In this document: piece after piece, positions 12,701-25,066 of the stretch
Layout: the number at the start of each line of letters is the position of its first letter
How positions within the stretch are numbered: position 1 is the first letter of the stretch
NCBI GenBank assembly: GCA_013398955.1
Contig: VWPU01002101.1
Location: 62,001 to 126,000 of the forward strand
Reading direction: 5' to 3'
Source: Callaeas wilsoni
Taxonomy: Eukaryota > Chordata > Aves > Passeriformes > Callaeidae
Length of the DNA: 64,000 nucleotides
Made by a program: the position numbers and the translations under genes
Notes under the pieces: model-generated
What the model was told of the DNA's origin: nothing
The model's database searches: none
What the model saw: the letters and a program-made list of their open reading frames with translations, nothing else

Positions 12701-14964
12701 GGCTTTGGTGAAAATTAGTTCTGCTGTATCAAGTAATGTTTTAAATCAGGATCATGGAACACTAGGTGTGCTCAATCTCCTCTTTTTACCTAATAAAATT
12801 TTATGGTAAGACTTTTCTTTTTTAATGTGAGAAAATGAAAAGCCCTCTTTTACAGTTTCCCTTTATAAAAAGTTCACACACACATCCCATTCAAGATGTT
12901 TTTGACTTTTCTGTGACAAGAAAATTGCAATAGGTAAAGAAAAAGTAAAGTTGTAAATGTAGGAGCCAATATTTGAAGCAGTCCATTGCTGACTTTGACA
13001 AGTGTAAGATGGGACATTTGACATCTAAGATTTCAGAGCAGCTCTTATTAGGTTTCCCAAATCCCATCTACCCTTACCTGCCTTGCAGAAGAGGCACATG
13101 ACACAAACATGAAATGCAGCATTCTGGTCCAAACAATCACATTGTCTATTTCAGCATCAAGCTAAAAAAACCCAGCTTTTAATTCCACAGTCCTGGTATT
13201 TGGTAACCTGCCACATTCGCACTATGCAATTCAAGCCACTGTTCTGCATTGTAATTGCTTAGGAGAGCCCTCAGCTGAGAAATGATACTGCTCTTGTCGG
13301 TGCTCAGAGAAGCCACAGCTGCCTCCAAAGTCAAGGGTGCTGAAGTGTTCCTGCAGTGGATCAGTGTCAGCAGCCAAAGCAGAGCTGTACTGGGAGCACT
13401 TCAAAGAGAAGCATCACAAGACACTTGATTTCTGACCACTGACAGATGCCTCAGTATCCTGACCTTCAGGTCAAAAATAATCATGTCTCTTGGTTTATAT
13501 CATCTGGGTCAGATCTGGGATGGCAGTAGGATGGGACTAAAGGTCAATGCCCATTTCACTATAGCATCATTGGCAGCACGAAATTGGACTCCTGTCTATG
13601 CAGGTTTCGTAGTAAATCCACCATAATTTATTCATAATGCGAGGTGTCTGGTGAGGTTGGTGAGGGGCAAAGGTGGAGAACTTTCGCACCCTGACCTCCT
13701 CACTCAGTCTATCAAGAAAAATAGGGTGTTTGTAGGGGGAGAAACTGAGACAGTCTGCTACCCATCAGTAATCCCTCACTGCTTGGTGCAGAGTACATGG
13801 CAGAGTGGGACTCAGTCCTGCTGAACTACTCTGCTCTCATCTGGCTAAACATCTTCCTAGTGGCTCCCTTCCTCTTTCAGACTTATCTTTCTCTCTTTAG
13901 AACTCCTTAACAGAATCCTTTCAAAACCTTTTCCAAACCTTGTCCAAACCACTCTCAACTCAACAACATCCTTTTGCTACAATAGCAGAGCATCACTAAG
14001 CCTGTTCTTTCACAGCCCAGAACAGCCTAGGTTTGGTGTTTCCCTACTTTTTTCCCAAGCACATGAGGTTTCCTCTATTCAAGGGCAAAACCTCACACTT
14101 TTTTGGAGGAGAGTAAATAGTTTCATGTTTAGAGGGTATCCGTTGCTGAGCAAGGGTGGAGGAAGTGCATAAAATCGTGCAAGGTTCTCTGAGCTGCAAG
14201 AATTGGTGAAGGATTGTTCTGTGTTATATTCACTGTAACTTCATTAGGTTGAATAGTTTTGACATAGGTCCATAAATACCTCAATTCATGGAGGAATCAA
14301 GAAAATGTGAATGTGTATTTAATGTGAAGAAGCTAAAATAACTGTTAAGCATGGATAGACAGTATCATGAATTTCAGTGAAACAAGTATCTCTTGGTGAG
14401 CTACTGTATGTCTCTGTAGTGGTTGTCACTCTAGGTTGCTAAGGAGCTTTGGTTTTGTACATTTCTGCCTTTAACATTTGCTTTTATCCTCACACTTCAT
14501 GTGGAGCATTTTCCTTCTGTATTGATGCTGACCTTTTTCTTCTCCCTCATTAGCAGAAGCAACAGTTATGCTGCATTTATCCTCTCTAAGTCTGTTGCTT
14601 CAATGCTTGGAAACTAAACTACAGAAAACCTTTAGTCCCGCTGACACTTAATGATATGGTCATTATGCACAATAACAGTGGAGAAAAGTGGTTTCAAAGG
14701 GAAGGGAGCTCTGCTTTTGTTATTAGCAGTTATAATGTGGGCACTTAAAAGAAATGACTGAGGACAGATAAAATAATGTAATCAAAAGAAATCAGTCTCC
14801 AAAGGAGATGTCAAGAAGCCTGCTGCCCTTCTTTGACATGCCATTAGCTTTACCTGTACAATCCCTGACAGATGTCCACCATTTTTAACAGAAATAGTGG
14901 TGTTTTGTAAGGAGAAATTCAACTAAATTCCTTTCTTTCCCATGTGGACATAGAGTATAATCTG
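12701..14964. other. Unannotated DNA almost free of open frames
   Basis: No gene or repeat family was recognised. No open frame of 60 codons or more occurs between about 12.2 and 15.0 kb on either strand, the longest such gap in the first half of the window. This argues against coding exons of appreciable size. Confidence 0.6.
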
Positions 14965-15300
14965 CTGATTGCTGTCTCTCCTGATAAAATCCCTTTTTAT
15001 GTTTGGAAACTGTTGTTCTGTTACCCTCTTCTTTTCCTCTGGACATTAAACATATTCAACTCTTTCACCTTTTCCTTGCAAGTCATATTTCTGAATCTTT
15101 GATCATTTATGTTGCTCCAACTTAGACTGTGACTTTTTCCCACTTTTTTTTTAAAGTGCAATTTCTCCAAGAGTAGACGTATTATTGATTGTGACCCTCC
15201 AGTGCTGAGCAGAGGAATAATTACCTCCCTCATTTAGTAAATTACTTTTTCTTCTCATGTACCTAAAGCAAATCCAACACTGCAGACCAGAGGAGCCCTC
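14965..15300 (-). mobile_element. Ancient CR1/L3-like LINE remnant
   Basis: Read on plus, this block follows the reverse-complement order of an old amniote CR1/L3-class LINE near its ORF2 end: ccctttttatgtttggaaac, a pyrimidine-rich ccctcttcttttcctctgg, caactctttcacc, then ttgatcatttatgttgctcc, then ccagtgctgagcagag and gaataattacctccc. The order and spacing match the family; individual bases are heavily mutated, with indels (for example a T run at 15140-15152). The element's sense strand is minus. All reading frames are broken, so nothing is expressed from it as protein. The age implied by the divergence is much greater than that of the CR1 at 36.5 kb. Edges are approximate by tens of bases. 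Confidence 0.62.
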
Positions 15301-17686
15301 TCCTTCCATTTCAGCACAGTTCATCCCCGTTCTCTCCCACTCTGGTGTGCTATTCTGCACTTCTTGAAACCAGTTCCAGTTTGTTGCCTTGAGGCTGAGC
15401 TTGAGAAATGGGAGAAACCCTCTGAATTTTAATCCTGCCCCAAAGCAGGATTAAGTTTTGGGTTGGACTCCTTGGAAGGTGATTTGCTAGTCTATCACTC
15501 AAGTCGGTAGCATGTAGTAGTTTCAATAGATCTGAACTTGGCCTTTCTCCCATCACAGTTAAGGTGACTTATGTGTGATTTTACAGGAGCTTCTATTTTT
15601 CCATTTATTTATTTATTATATCTTGGTGAGATTAGCAAGCATCACAGCTATTGCTGTGGGACCTTTCCCATCCTCCAAAGTTCTTCAAGACTGTTCAGTA
15701 TGTTAGCTGTTTTCACTCCTGGATAAATACCATCCAGTACCTCAGGTAATTAGAGAGGAAGCACAGGCCAGATGGAGAAAAGAGATGTTTTAACAGTGCA
15801 TAGGTGTCTAGCTAGTATTCCCCTTCCTTGCAAAGGATGAAGCAAAGAGCATATAGTAAGTTCAGACTTTTCTGGACATAATTCCACTTCTTCCTTCTTC
15901 CACTAGCTAGCCATGGCTGTAGTCCTTTACAGAAAACATCACCATAAGAAGAGATGCCAAAATCTTTCCTACTCTAGCAAAAAGCAGTGATTTTACACTC
16001 CCTAAATTTTCTTTTCTGAATTAGTATAAACAAAATGTAGTGGTAAAACTGGGAAAATGAACATTCAGGACTAAAGCTGGCTGAAGAAAAGAACTTGTTC
16101 TGATACATCCCAAGTAAAGCAAAATATTAATTCATGCCAGGTGCTTCTTCCTTGAACATTTGTGAAAAATGGCCCTTTGGAATGGACAAATATAGCAGCC
16201 CAAGAAATTACCAGATTCATTTGGATGTAAGGCGTGCATCTTCAGTTTCTTATCAAGCACACAGGAGTGCTTGAAGGTCCTCACAAGAGATTTCACAGCA
16301 ACCTGTGCTTCACCAGGCTGGAGCTGGGCATGGTGTCTTAAAGTACTGCCACAGACCTGGGAGCTGAAGGTGTTGATTTTGTGACTTTCTTGGTCCCAAC
16401 TCTGCCTTAAGAAGCTTCGGCATAGCTTTTTTTCTCCTGAATCATTCACAAATCTGACATTCCCTTGTGAGGATTCAAGTATCTTAAATCCCAGTCCTGA
16501 AGCCTTGGAGCCTGAACGATCTGTAGCCTTTGGGGAGCATTGAAGCACCAGCTGTATGAGCAGAGGTTAAAGTGACTTTTTAAAGCTGTTGTTTTGCCAT
16601 GAAAAATAGATCAAGCCACTGGAGCTGTCAAAAATGTATTTTGGAAATATGTTATCAGTGCTAACTTGCTCCTTCTGGAATTAATGCTACTCACTGTGGA
16701 GGATTTTTCAGAAAGAATGTTGCTGTGGCTTGTAATGTTTGATACTTATTAAGTGGCACTAGGAAACCTCTTTCATTGGAGATGCAAGGAGAACCTGAAA
16801 GAGTTTATCAAAGTGGGACAGTAGCACTGTTTCAAGGAGTATGACTGAAACACAGCTCAGCTGTATATGATGTTATTTCTTTTAAACTGCTACATCTTTC
16901 TTTCTCAGCAGAAATTCTAATTTATCATATGTTTTCAAGCTCAAACCACGCTTTCCAATTTGAATGGGGGAGAGGTGGATTTTCAGATTGAATTCAAAGT
17001 CCCATTGAAATCTGTAGGAATCTTCATTGACTTCAAAAGGGATGAGGTTTGATACGCAGCTGAAAGCAGAGGGCCTCCTACACATTTGCAAGTAATGTGC
17101 TCTGAATATGCCTGTGTCCATCTGAGACGCACAGCAGCAGCAGCCAGATGCCCACTGAGAATTTATGGAGCACAAGGCAATCTCCAGGGTAGGGGGAAAG
17201 AGCGATGGTTCTGCTGCAGGCTCCGTCTGATCCTGGGTACAACATCGGGTTTTCTGTAGTGCTGGGCTTTGATGAGAAAAGAAGCCTCTGTTTTGCATGA
17301 TTTCTTGTTCCAGGTCAGTCTTAAGGAGAACTTGCCTCTGTCACTTTGGTGTCAATCTTCACACCCCCTTCTCCCACTGTTAAGTTAGTGCCACAGAGTT
17401 GGTCAGGGTTGCAGCTGCTGTGCATCTCTGCTGTCCTTGGCACTCACTTTGAAGCTGTGCCTTTGCCCTTTGCTAACTCTTGGATGCAGCTGTCTGTTTG
17501 GTTCCCTGGCAGGAAGACCCTGTTTGTAACTGGCTATGCCACAGTTTGGCTGAATTTTCAGAAAAGAGCATTTCTCAAGATGTCTTTCACTGAAGTTGTT
17601 TTAAAAAAGCTGTTTTCTAAACAAGACAAGTAGTTTTTGAAGATTTTAACAATACTGTGTGCTTTGTCCTCTGCCTGGTCTCCTTG
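15301..17686. other. Unannotated intergenic or intronic DNA
   Basis: No gene was recognised. Two 138-codon open frames lie on minus (16132-16548 and 16882-17298) and a 95-codon one on plus (17346-17633). None shows a domain, signal peptide or plausible exon borders, and their length is within chance expectation. ATTT-rich sequence near 15.6 kb is the only simple repeat. Confidence 0.55.
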
Positions 17687-17749
17687 TGATGCCTTGGAGA
17701 GGCGACCTGGAACAGAGGCTAGACAGAGTGAAAGGATAAAGGGTAGGTA

Positions 17750-17755
17750 TTTATT
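17750..17755 (-). terminator. LTR poly(A) signal AATAAA
   Basis: On plus this reads tttatt, so the minus strand carries AATAAA. It lies 63 bp before the 3' end of the LTR, as expected for the R/U5 part of a retroviral LTR. It could end transcripts running on minus through this locus. Confidence 0.6.
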
Positions 17756-17846
17756 GAAAGGCCGTCACAGGGTACACCTTGGGCAGTGCAGGACTCTCGC
17801 AGAGACTACACCCAGGATGGACGACAGTCACATGTTTTTGGGACAG

Positions 17847-17853
17847 ATATAAG
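17847..17853 (-). promoter_or_regulatory. LTR TATA-like box
   Basis: The minus strand reads cttatat at the position expected for an LTR core promoter, about 98 bp upstream of the AATAAA. The related LTR at 7.7-8.2 kb has tataaaa at the equivalent place, which supports the assignment. Whether it is active cannot be judged from sequence. Confidence 0.45.
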
Positions 17854-19176
17854 TTTTGTCCATTTGCATATCAGAGGCTAATTGTCCAATTACAGCTTCA
17901 GGCAGTGGAGTCTCCTTCTCTTAATTTGCTCCCCCCGAACTCACTTTTGTTTACATTTCTCAGGGCCTGAGACAGTGAGGTGTCCTTGATTCTCAGGCCT
18001 AGAGAGGAATTGTTGTGTCTGACCAAAATGGGAAAAGCAGTTGCTAACACTCTATATGGAGCTCAGAGTTATACACTCAAGAATTGCAGGATTACAAACA
18101 TATGAAAATATAAAAGCTAAAATCCTAAGGCATCACTTGTACTTTACACTTAAAATAAGCTTCTCCAAATGTATCTTCAATAAATAAATAAACACCCAGA
18201 CTTGCTTTTTACTTCTTCTCTCAGAAAGTGGAAGTTTCTGGGGAGTTGGATAAGCCAGTGAGAAACTGAAATAACAGCAGGATGGAAACAGATTTAGTTT
18301 AAACTCCAGGAGCTGCTGTATCTGATGGAAGCTGAATGCTAAGTGAATCATCGTGACTCAGTAAATAGGATAATGGTCTCCCCCTCTGGGATTTCTATTC
18401 CTGCCTGAGGAAACAGAAGCCTTGCTAAGCCTGCAGACAAGTGAAATTCAGCCTGCTCAAGCCTGCCTTGCAGGAGGGCAGAACATACACCTTTTCACCT
18501 GCTGCCATGTACAGTAAATCTATCCTGATCTAATACCATCCCAGTTTGATCTGGATGGGTCAAGCATATACTGCACAGCCACCTCACCTACAGCACTCTT
18601 TATCTTAATGCATGAGGAGTCTAAAATCCCTGCTCCTGAAGTAGCTGGCACACCATGCATCACGTACATGATGATAGGGATCCTGTGGTCTTGGGGTTTC
18701 CTTAGAGCAAGCAATTTTAGTCTGAAGCATATCTTCTGCTCTCCTACCATCTCATTTTCTAGATACTAAATCTCCCAGGTGAAAACTGCAGGAAATAGCA
18801 ACCTGCTTCTGTACATATTTGTGTTGTACTTTTTTAAAGCGCGTTGAATCACAGATTTGGAAGAGAGACAGAAAGTAGAGTAGGCGAGATGTAGGCTGGC
18901 ATGAGAGACAGAGAGAGCACTCATGCAATGGGGAGAAACTAAAAATCCATTTTGGTCAGCCAGAGCTGCAAAATGACAGCTCACAGCATGCCCAGTAGGG
19001 CAGAGAAAAGAGCAGGGGATGTTCATCTGGAGCAGTGGTGACGAGTCTCCGTGGACCAGTAACACTGCTTGACTCACCTCAGAAGGCTGGGACTGCTCCA
19101 GAATGGACTCAGTTTGTGTGGTGCTCTACCTCATGTGCACTCCTGTTCCATTTGTTGTAGGAAGATGCATCTTACT

Positions 19177-19200
19177 CTTCCTGCATCATGATGTAGGAAG
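19177..19200. repeat. Near-perfect 24-bp palindrome next to a direct repeat
   Basis: The arms cttcctgcatca and tgatgtaggaag are complementary at 11 of 12 positions with no loop. The sequence tgtaggaagatgc also occurs twice as a direct repeat (from 19156 and from 19192, 36 bp apart), and its second copy overlaps the right arm. The arrangement suggests local duplication and inversion by replication slippage. Confidence 0.75.
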
Positions 19201-22200
19201 ATGCCTTACAAGAGGAGGGATATGTCAGTTGTTTATGTCCAAGAAGTGTTGCCTATCCCTTGCTTTCCCTGGGTGGTCAGGTACATAGATAAAGCAGCAT
19301 CTGTGGGAGGTGAGAAGCCTACCATCAAGTGGGCTTGAAACTCACCTCCGATGGTGGTGGTGGTGTTTATTTTCTTATTTGTATTTGGTAAAGTTTTGCT
19401 TGCTGGTCTCTGCCCTCTGGATGTCGCTGTTGTGCTCACTTAGATTCCTCTTCTTCAGAGGCCTGGCTTATCTTTCCCTCAGTATCCGACTAAGCTCGTA
19501 AGAAGTTAGTTTCCCTTCTTCATTGGTCTATCAGGATGTCTCATCTGGAAAACGGGAAAAAGTATTTGTCCAGATCATACTGTGCAAATCATCTGAAAGG
19601 GTGATTTCCCTCGGAGGATTGGCTTAAAGGCACCAAAGGCAAGCACAGCACCATCTGCTGCAGTCAGAACTTCCTTGGGTTGTCAGAGTCACCTTTTAAG
19701 TGTTTCCCTAAGGTTCCCTGCTCTGGGTCTTCTCTGAACAACTCCTTGCTCCTTCCAAACAAAGAGATGATATTATGAGAGAGAACAGTGCTTGCAATGT
19801 TTCTCTGTGGCTTTAATTTTACTTTATTTTTGTCCCCTCCTCAGAAGTTGTACAGCTACAGAATTGTGTGCAGTGCCAAAACCCTGGACTGAAGTAATTT
19901 CTGCAGTGGGCAGTAGAAGTCTCATCTTGATGCAAGTCTCTAAGAGTGGATAGGGAAAGTGATCAAAATTCTGCTCCTCTGAGAGACTTAAGATTACTGC
20001 AGCAGAGCTCTTCACATTTTGCTTTTGTGCTGAAAAAACTAAGCTCCCAGGACAGGTATGGTGTTTCAGCTGGGCACTCAAATTAAAGATCAGGCAAAGT
20101 GGGAGACAGTGATGGGTGACACTTTGCTGGGACAGTGACCAACACAAAGGGAGATGTAGTGTCTACAAAACTAGACAGCAGGGAAGCAGAAAATACATTT
20201 CAAATCTGTGATTCAAAGTCAAGGCCTGTCAGGGCAGGGGACTCATTCAATTTCTTTTTTGTTTCTCTCTCTTTATAAAGCACTTCATAACTCAAATGCT
20301 CTCCCTCACCAGATTTTCTACATTGTTGGAAGAGGCTGTGTTTGTAGGAGCCTTTACTTTGATTAGTGCTTTTCTATTTGTGATTTACCATTTTATCCAC
20401 AGACAATTGTGGTTTCTTTAAGATTTTTCTTATTGATTCACATCTTCTCTTTCTCACTCTTCCTGCTAAATCTTTCAGGACTTATGCTCACAGGAATAGG
20501 CATCCTATGGTCTTCATAGATACAAATGGGCATTTTGGGATGATGAAGCAGGACAGTGAAAACTTTTAGGAAAGTAGAAGATTCTTATAGAATGTGCACA
20601 TTCTCACCACTTCTTTTTGTTGTTTCTTTCAAGTCTGTGAAGTGCAGTGACGTGAAAGTGCTCTTAAAGTGTACTTTGTAGGAAAGCTGGCTCTTTCCCT
20701 AGGCAGCTGCTTTGCATGGCAGCCTGCAAGGATTGTGCCTGCATCCTGGGGGAAAACATGCCAAAGAATGACCCTCCTGCCAGGGCATGGTTTCGTGGCT
20801 CCATGGGAGCTGAAGGGACAGTCGTCATGATGCCATAAATAACTGGAACCAGTAGCTGTTTTTCCCATGTTTCCCACCTGGCCTTGTCCTAGCTTTGGGT
20901 CTCTTTTCACAGCAGAATCGAGCCACGTTTTAGTTCTGGTGGGAGCAGCCTCAGAGACAGATGCTTATGGCAGCTGGATAAATGTTGCCTTGCAAGGAGT
21001 AAAATTAAAGATGTTCATTCACACTCAGGCTCAAAGGTTATTTCTTCATTGAAATATTTGCTATCGGGTTCTGTATGATATGATGTTATTTTTCACTCTT
21101 GAGTACCTGGAAGAAGCCCTGTGTGAAAAGTGTTGCTTAACTTGCCAGTGTAGAGCTGCTGCCTACCTATGGACACAGCCTCAGCAGTGGCAGTGCGGCA
21201 GCAAAGTCGTGTCCCCAGACAGAGCCCGCTGGTCTCTCCTGCCCTAGTCTTTACATCTGACTCTTAAAATGCACTGCTGGAATTCAAGGTAACATACTAA
21301 CATGAAAGAAAATGTATCTGGGAAGTATGACAGATAATCAGACAAGGCCATATAAAGACTATTATAATTTAGAATAGACACCTATGAATAAATCCATTGT
21401 CTTCTAATGTTGTTCCATATGCAGAGAGGTTTACCATTGTAAGTAGTCCATGTTAGGTGGGGGTTTTTTGTTCTCTCTTGATTATTTAGCACGCTGGCAA
21501 TTCTCAGATTTGCACTATTTCTGTTGCTTGTACAAAGTAACATTTCATTGCTCTCTAGTGTATCGCTGTGTTGTCTTTTTGTTTTAGTGGGCTTTAAACT
21601 TCTGTATTCCTCAGAGCTTATATCTCCATTTTTTTTCTGCTCTGTCACACTGTGCTTGACCTGTTGCCTCCTTTCTCTCAGTATATGTGAAACCTTCCAA
21701 TTTTACGTTCTCCAAATCCTCACTGCTAGGCTACCAAAGCAAATATCAGCCAATTAACCCTCCCCATCAGCTATCTACCTGATCAATAAATACGTGGGAT
21801 TGTCTTGGAACCAAATTTGTTCCACTCAGGTCCTTTTATGTTGAGATGAAGAGGTCTCAGGGGTTTTTTGTGTTGTTTTGCATCCTCCTCTTTTCCTACT
21901 TTTGTTTTCTTGCTTGAGTCAATGTCAGCCTGACATGTACTTTTTTCTTTTGTCTGCTCAGGGGCATATTTAAAGATTATTTAAAGGCTCAAAATAAGAC
22001 AGGCATCAGAACAAGAACATTTTGCAGATAAAGGCCATAGATGTAACTCCCCTCCTTTGCACATACATATTCATTTTGTGCAGGGGTAGGATCTTTCCAT
22101 TTCACTAACTGTGGCTGCACCCAGAAATAAGGATGGGTTGCATATAATGGTTCTGTGACCATTTTTTACTTTGTATCCAAGTGGATTCTTATTAAATGTT

Positions 22201-25051
22201 TTCTGAGCCCTAAAACTTGGCTTTTCTTTGTCCAGCCTCTATCATAGGTATTATTGTAGGATTAGAAACCCTATAAAGGTCAAAAATTCTCTTTTTCAAA
22301 TGACTAGCGGAAGCTGATACAATTATTAATTACACTGTATGATATTCTGGTCATTAGGTGCAATGATCAATGATTTTCTCAGCTACAGTAGCTCTATTAA
22401 AAATACATCGGTAATAAATGACCTTCTCCAAGGTTCCTGCTGTAGGAGGTACCTATCAGGTCTGAGAAGATCCATTTTAATAACAAATGCGAGCTGTTAC
22501 ATTTGAAGCTTGAGAAGAGGACTTTATCTTCATGTGAATACCGGGGCTGGTGATGAGCTGCTGCCACTGAATTTGAGAGTGTACCTCGAGCCCTGTGCTC
22601 TGCTCCAGGACCACCAATGACAAGGACCATTTGCCATTCTCCATCTCTGAATGTTCTCTCTGGAGTCCAAGCACAATTCAAGCAGTAAATGCACATCCTG
22701 CAGTCAGGTGGCCAATGTGCAAGATGGATGAAGATAACCATCCCTCCTGCACCCAAAAAAGCTGTCGTCTTCGTCTTCCTCTGCAAACATAATGATGTGA
22801 TACCAGGGTTTTGACTAGTATGAAACACCACTGTCTGCAGCATCATTCAGCACTTTCCTTCCCTCCTCCCTGATCAATCACTCATTTTGACAGACTCTGC
22901 CCGCCAAGGGAAAAAAGGAAGCTCTGTGACTGGATGATACATGGATTATAAACTGTTGACAACTTTGTCATTCTTTGCTCTGAGAGGTGGATAATTTTTA
23001 AAATATTTCCAAATTTATATTATAGTAAAAAAAAAAAAAGTCAGGTCTGGGAGTGTTTTTTGTTGGAAAAGCTTTAGATATTTGGTGATTGCATGAAAGG
23101 CCCCAAAAGAGAAAACAGTGAAAAAGTCGGGAAAAACAGATCTCCAGTGCAGATATTTTCAAAATACCTCTACCTTGTACTGAGCAGCATTAAGGTTACC
23201 TTCTCACTCCTGGAATTTCAGTACAAAGGAAAATTAACCTCCTTTAAAGTATTTCTTGAATAAGAGAAATCACAAATAAAAAATTATAAATATTTTGGTT
23301 TGTTGGTAAATATATGAAGAGAAGGACAGAGAAGATGTTAATTATACTTTGAGATATTTAATGGTTTGTTAGTGCTAATTTAGGAGAGATGTGGTTCTCC
23401 ATGATTAATCACCTCTTAGAACAAAAAATAAGTGAACAGCGCACAGAAAACTCAGAAAGCTAGTGGTCAAAGATGGTCCTTTGCTAAGCATACATCTAGC
23501 AGAGCAGAGAGAGATTCTTCATGGTTGTCCTGTGATTGAAATGATTTAATCACCAGGACAATGCCGCTGTGATGAGGTTACTGCCTTAAGAGTGCAGGGG
23601 AGAGTGTGTAGAGCACTCCACAATATTGCAATCATTACGTTTCATTGTTTACCCTGGGTGCACTAAATACTTTGTGACCAATCCATTCTTACAATAAACA
23701 CCTTAGACCTGTATTCTTGCCTAGCAATTTCCAGTGATACTGAACCTTGCACTTCAGGAATGTGGCTTTTCTAGAGGCATGACTGGCCTCCCGATCTAAT
23801 TCTCTAAGTAATAGTTGATTGGTCCCAACTGGATGAATACGGACGAGGCGTGCAGATTTTTTGGCAGAACACTCACCTCTGTTGCATTGCAGTGCCCATG
23901 ATGGGTGGGAAGAGAGTGGATTGTGCATTAAAATCCTGAGTTATATTGTTTTCTGGAAGTAAAGGGAAGACTTTGAACTAGAATAATTATGTTTGAGGAG
24001 CAAGATACAAGAGCTCCTAGATGGATAATAAGTTTCTTATTCATATGCACACCCACTAAAATGCAATCAGCAATAAAAAGCTGTTCTTTTAAAAGACACT
24101 CCAGTACAGTTGCTACAACAAAAATTTGTTCATTTATTCCAATACTTACTAAAGAATCAATTAGTTATGGTTAAACCTGAATAAAGCATATCTTCACAGA
24201 TGAGAGTTTATTTATTTATTGGTAACTCCTTCATAATTAATGGAGTTTCATTTAGTTGAACCAGTGACTCAGTCACCCAGGAGAGCAAGAGCCATCATTC
24301 CTGCTGTGTTCTTAGCCTCTGGAAAGCACAAAGCTGAGAGGAGAAAACTCATGCTGGCTAATGCTGAGGCCAGTCTAACACTGTAGATGAGAATGCTTAA
24401 ATGAATATTTGTGAGCAGAGCAGCCCCTGGGAGGAGGAAGGAAAATTTATTTAAAATGTGAAATGGAAAAACCCAGTGGCAATCAATCAGAATAGGTAAT
24501 CAAAAGCAGACTTTATGACCAGGTTCAAATGAGGAAAAAGGAGGTGTAATTCCCTCACCCAGTTAAACCTCAGGACACACTTGTTCAGCAAACAACTGCC
24601 ACCACATTAAGTTTTGTAAAGAGTCACACCTTTCCCTCAAAATGAGATAATGATTCATCTGTCATGGGTAGAAGAGAAGGATTTTAAACATAATCTGTTG
24701 CTTGACAATTAACGTGGAGCAGATTATACTTTTGGAAAGGCTAATTTAGAGATAATGTTCCAACCTAAAAATATTAATCATGGGATAGTTTAGTCTTAAA
24801 GGCACATCTGAAGGTCATCTGGGCAAACTGCCTGCTCAAAGAAGGATTTGTCATTAGAACAAGTTGCTCAGGGTCTTGTCCAGTCAAATCATTATTATCT
24901 CCATGGACGGAGATCCCATTTTCCCTACAGTGATTCAGTTTAGTGAACACAAAGCTCAAGAGAGTGAGGGAAGAAATGAACAAACAAAAGGGACTAAATT
25001 AATTGCATATACCAAGATAAGGACAGGACGAATTTATGATTGATGGGCTAA

Positions 25052-25066
25052 AGAGAGAGAGAGAGA
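25052..25066. repeat. Short AG dinucleotide run
   Basis: A 15-bp uninterrupted AG run followed by tagaaag. It is short and probably of little consequence. Confidence 0.8.

Larger units (their letters stand above)
17687..18135 (-). mobile_element. Solo LTR of an endogenous retrovirus, with 4-bp TSD
   Basis: This is a 449-bp solo long terminal repeat whose transcriptional sense is minus. On plus it begins tgatgccttgg and ends cctaaggcatca: inverted termini with one base inserted, carrying the TG...CA ends of retroviral LTRs. It is flanked by a perfect 4-bp direct repeat, cttg (17683-17686 and 18136-18139), the expected target-site duplication. On minus the order is U3, then a TATA-like cttatat, then an intact poly(A) signal AATAAA about 98 bp downstream, then U5 ending ccaaggcatca. 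This is the layout of a functional LTR promoter and terminator. No gag, pol or env sequence flanks it, so the provirus was probably removed by LTR-LTR recombination. A 4-bp duplication suggests a class I (gammaretrovirus-like) element, but I cannot assign the family. Confidence 0.82.

Noticed and set aside
22397..22846. 149-codon minus-strand frame rich in Cys, His and Trp
   Set aside because: The Cys pattern does not fit a zinc finger or other domain I know, other frames overlap it on both strands, and no exon borders or homology are recognisable.
24264..24276. Palindrome gtgactcagtcac containing an AP-1 site
   Set aside because: TGACTCA occurs several times across the window (for example near 10.9, 12.2, 18.35, 19.07, 28.77, 35.9 and 54.36 kb), close to the eight or so expected by chance in 64 kb.
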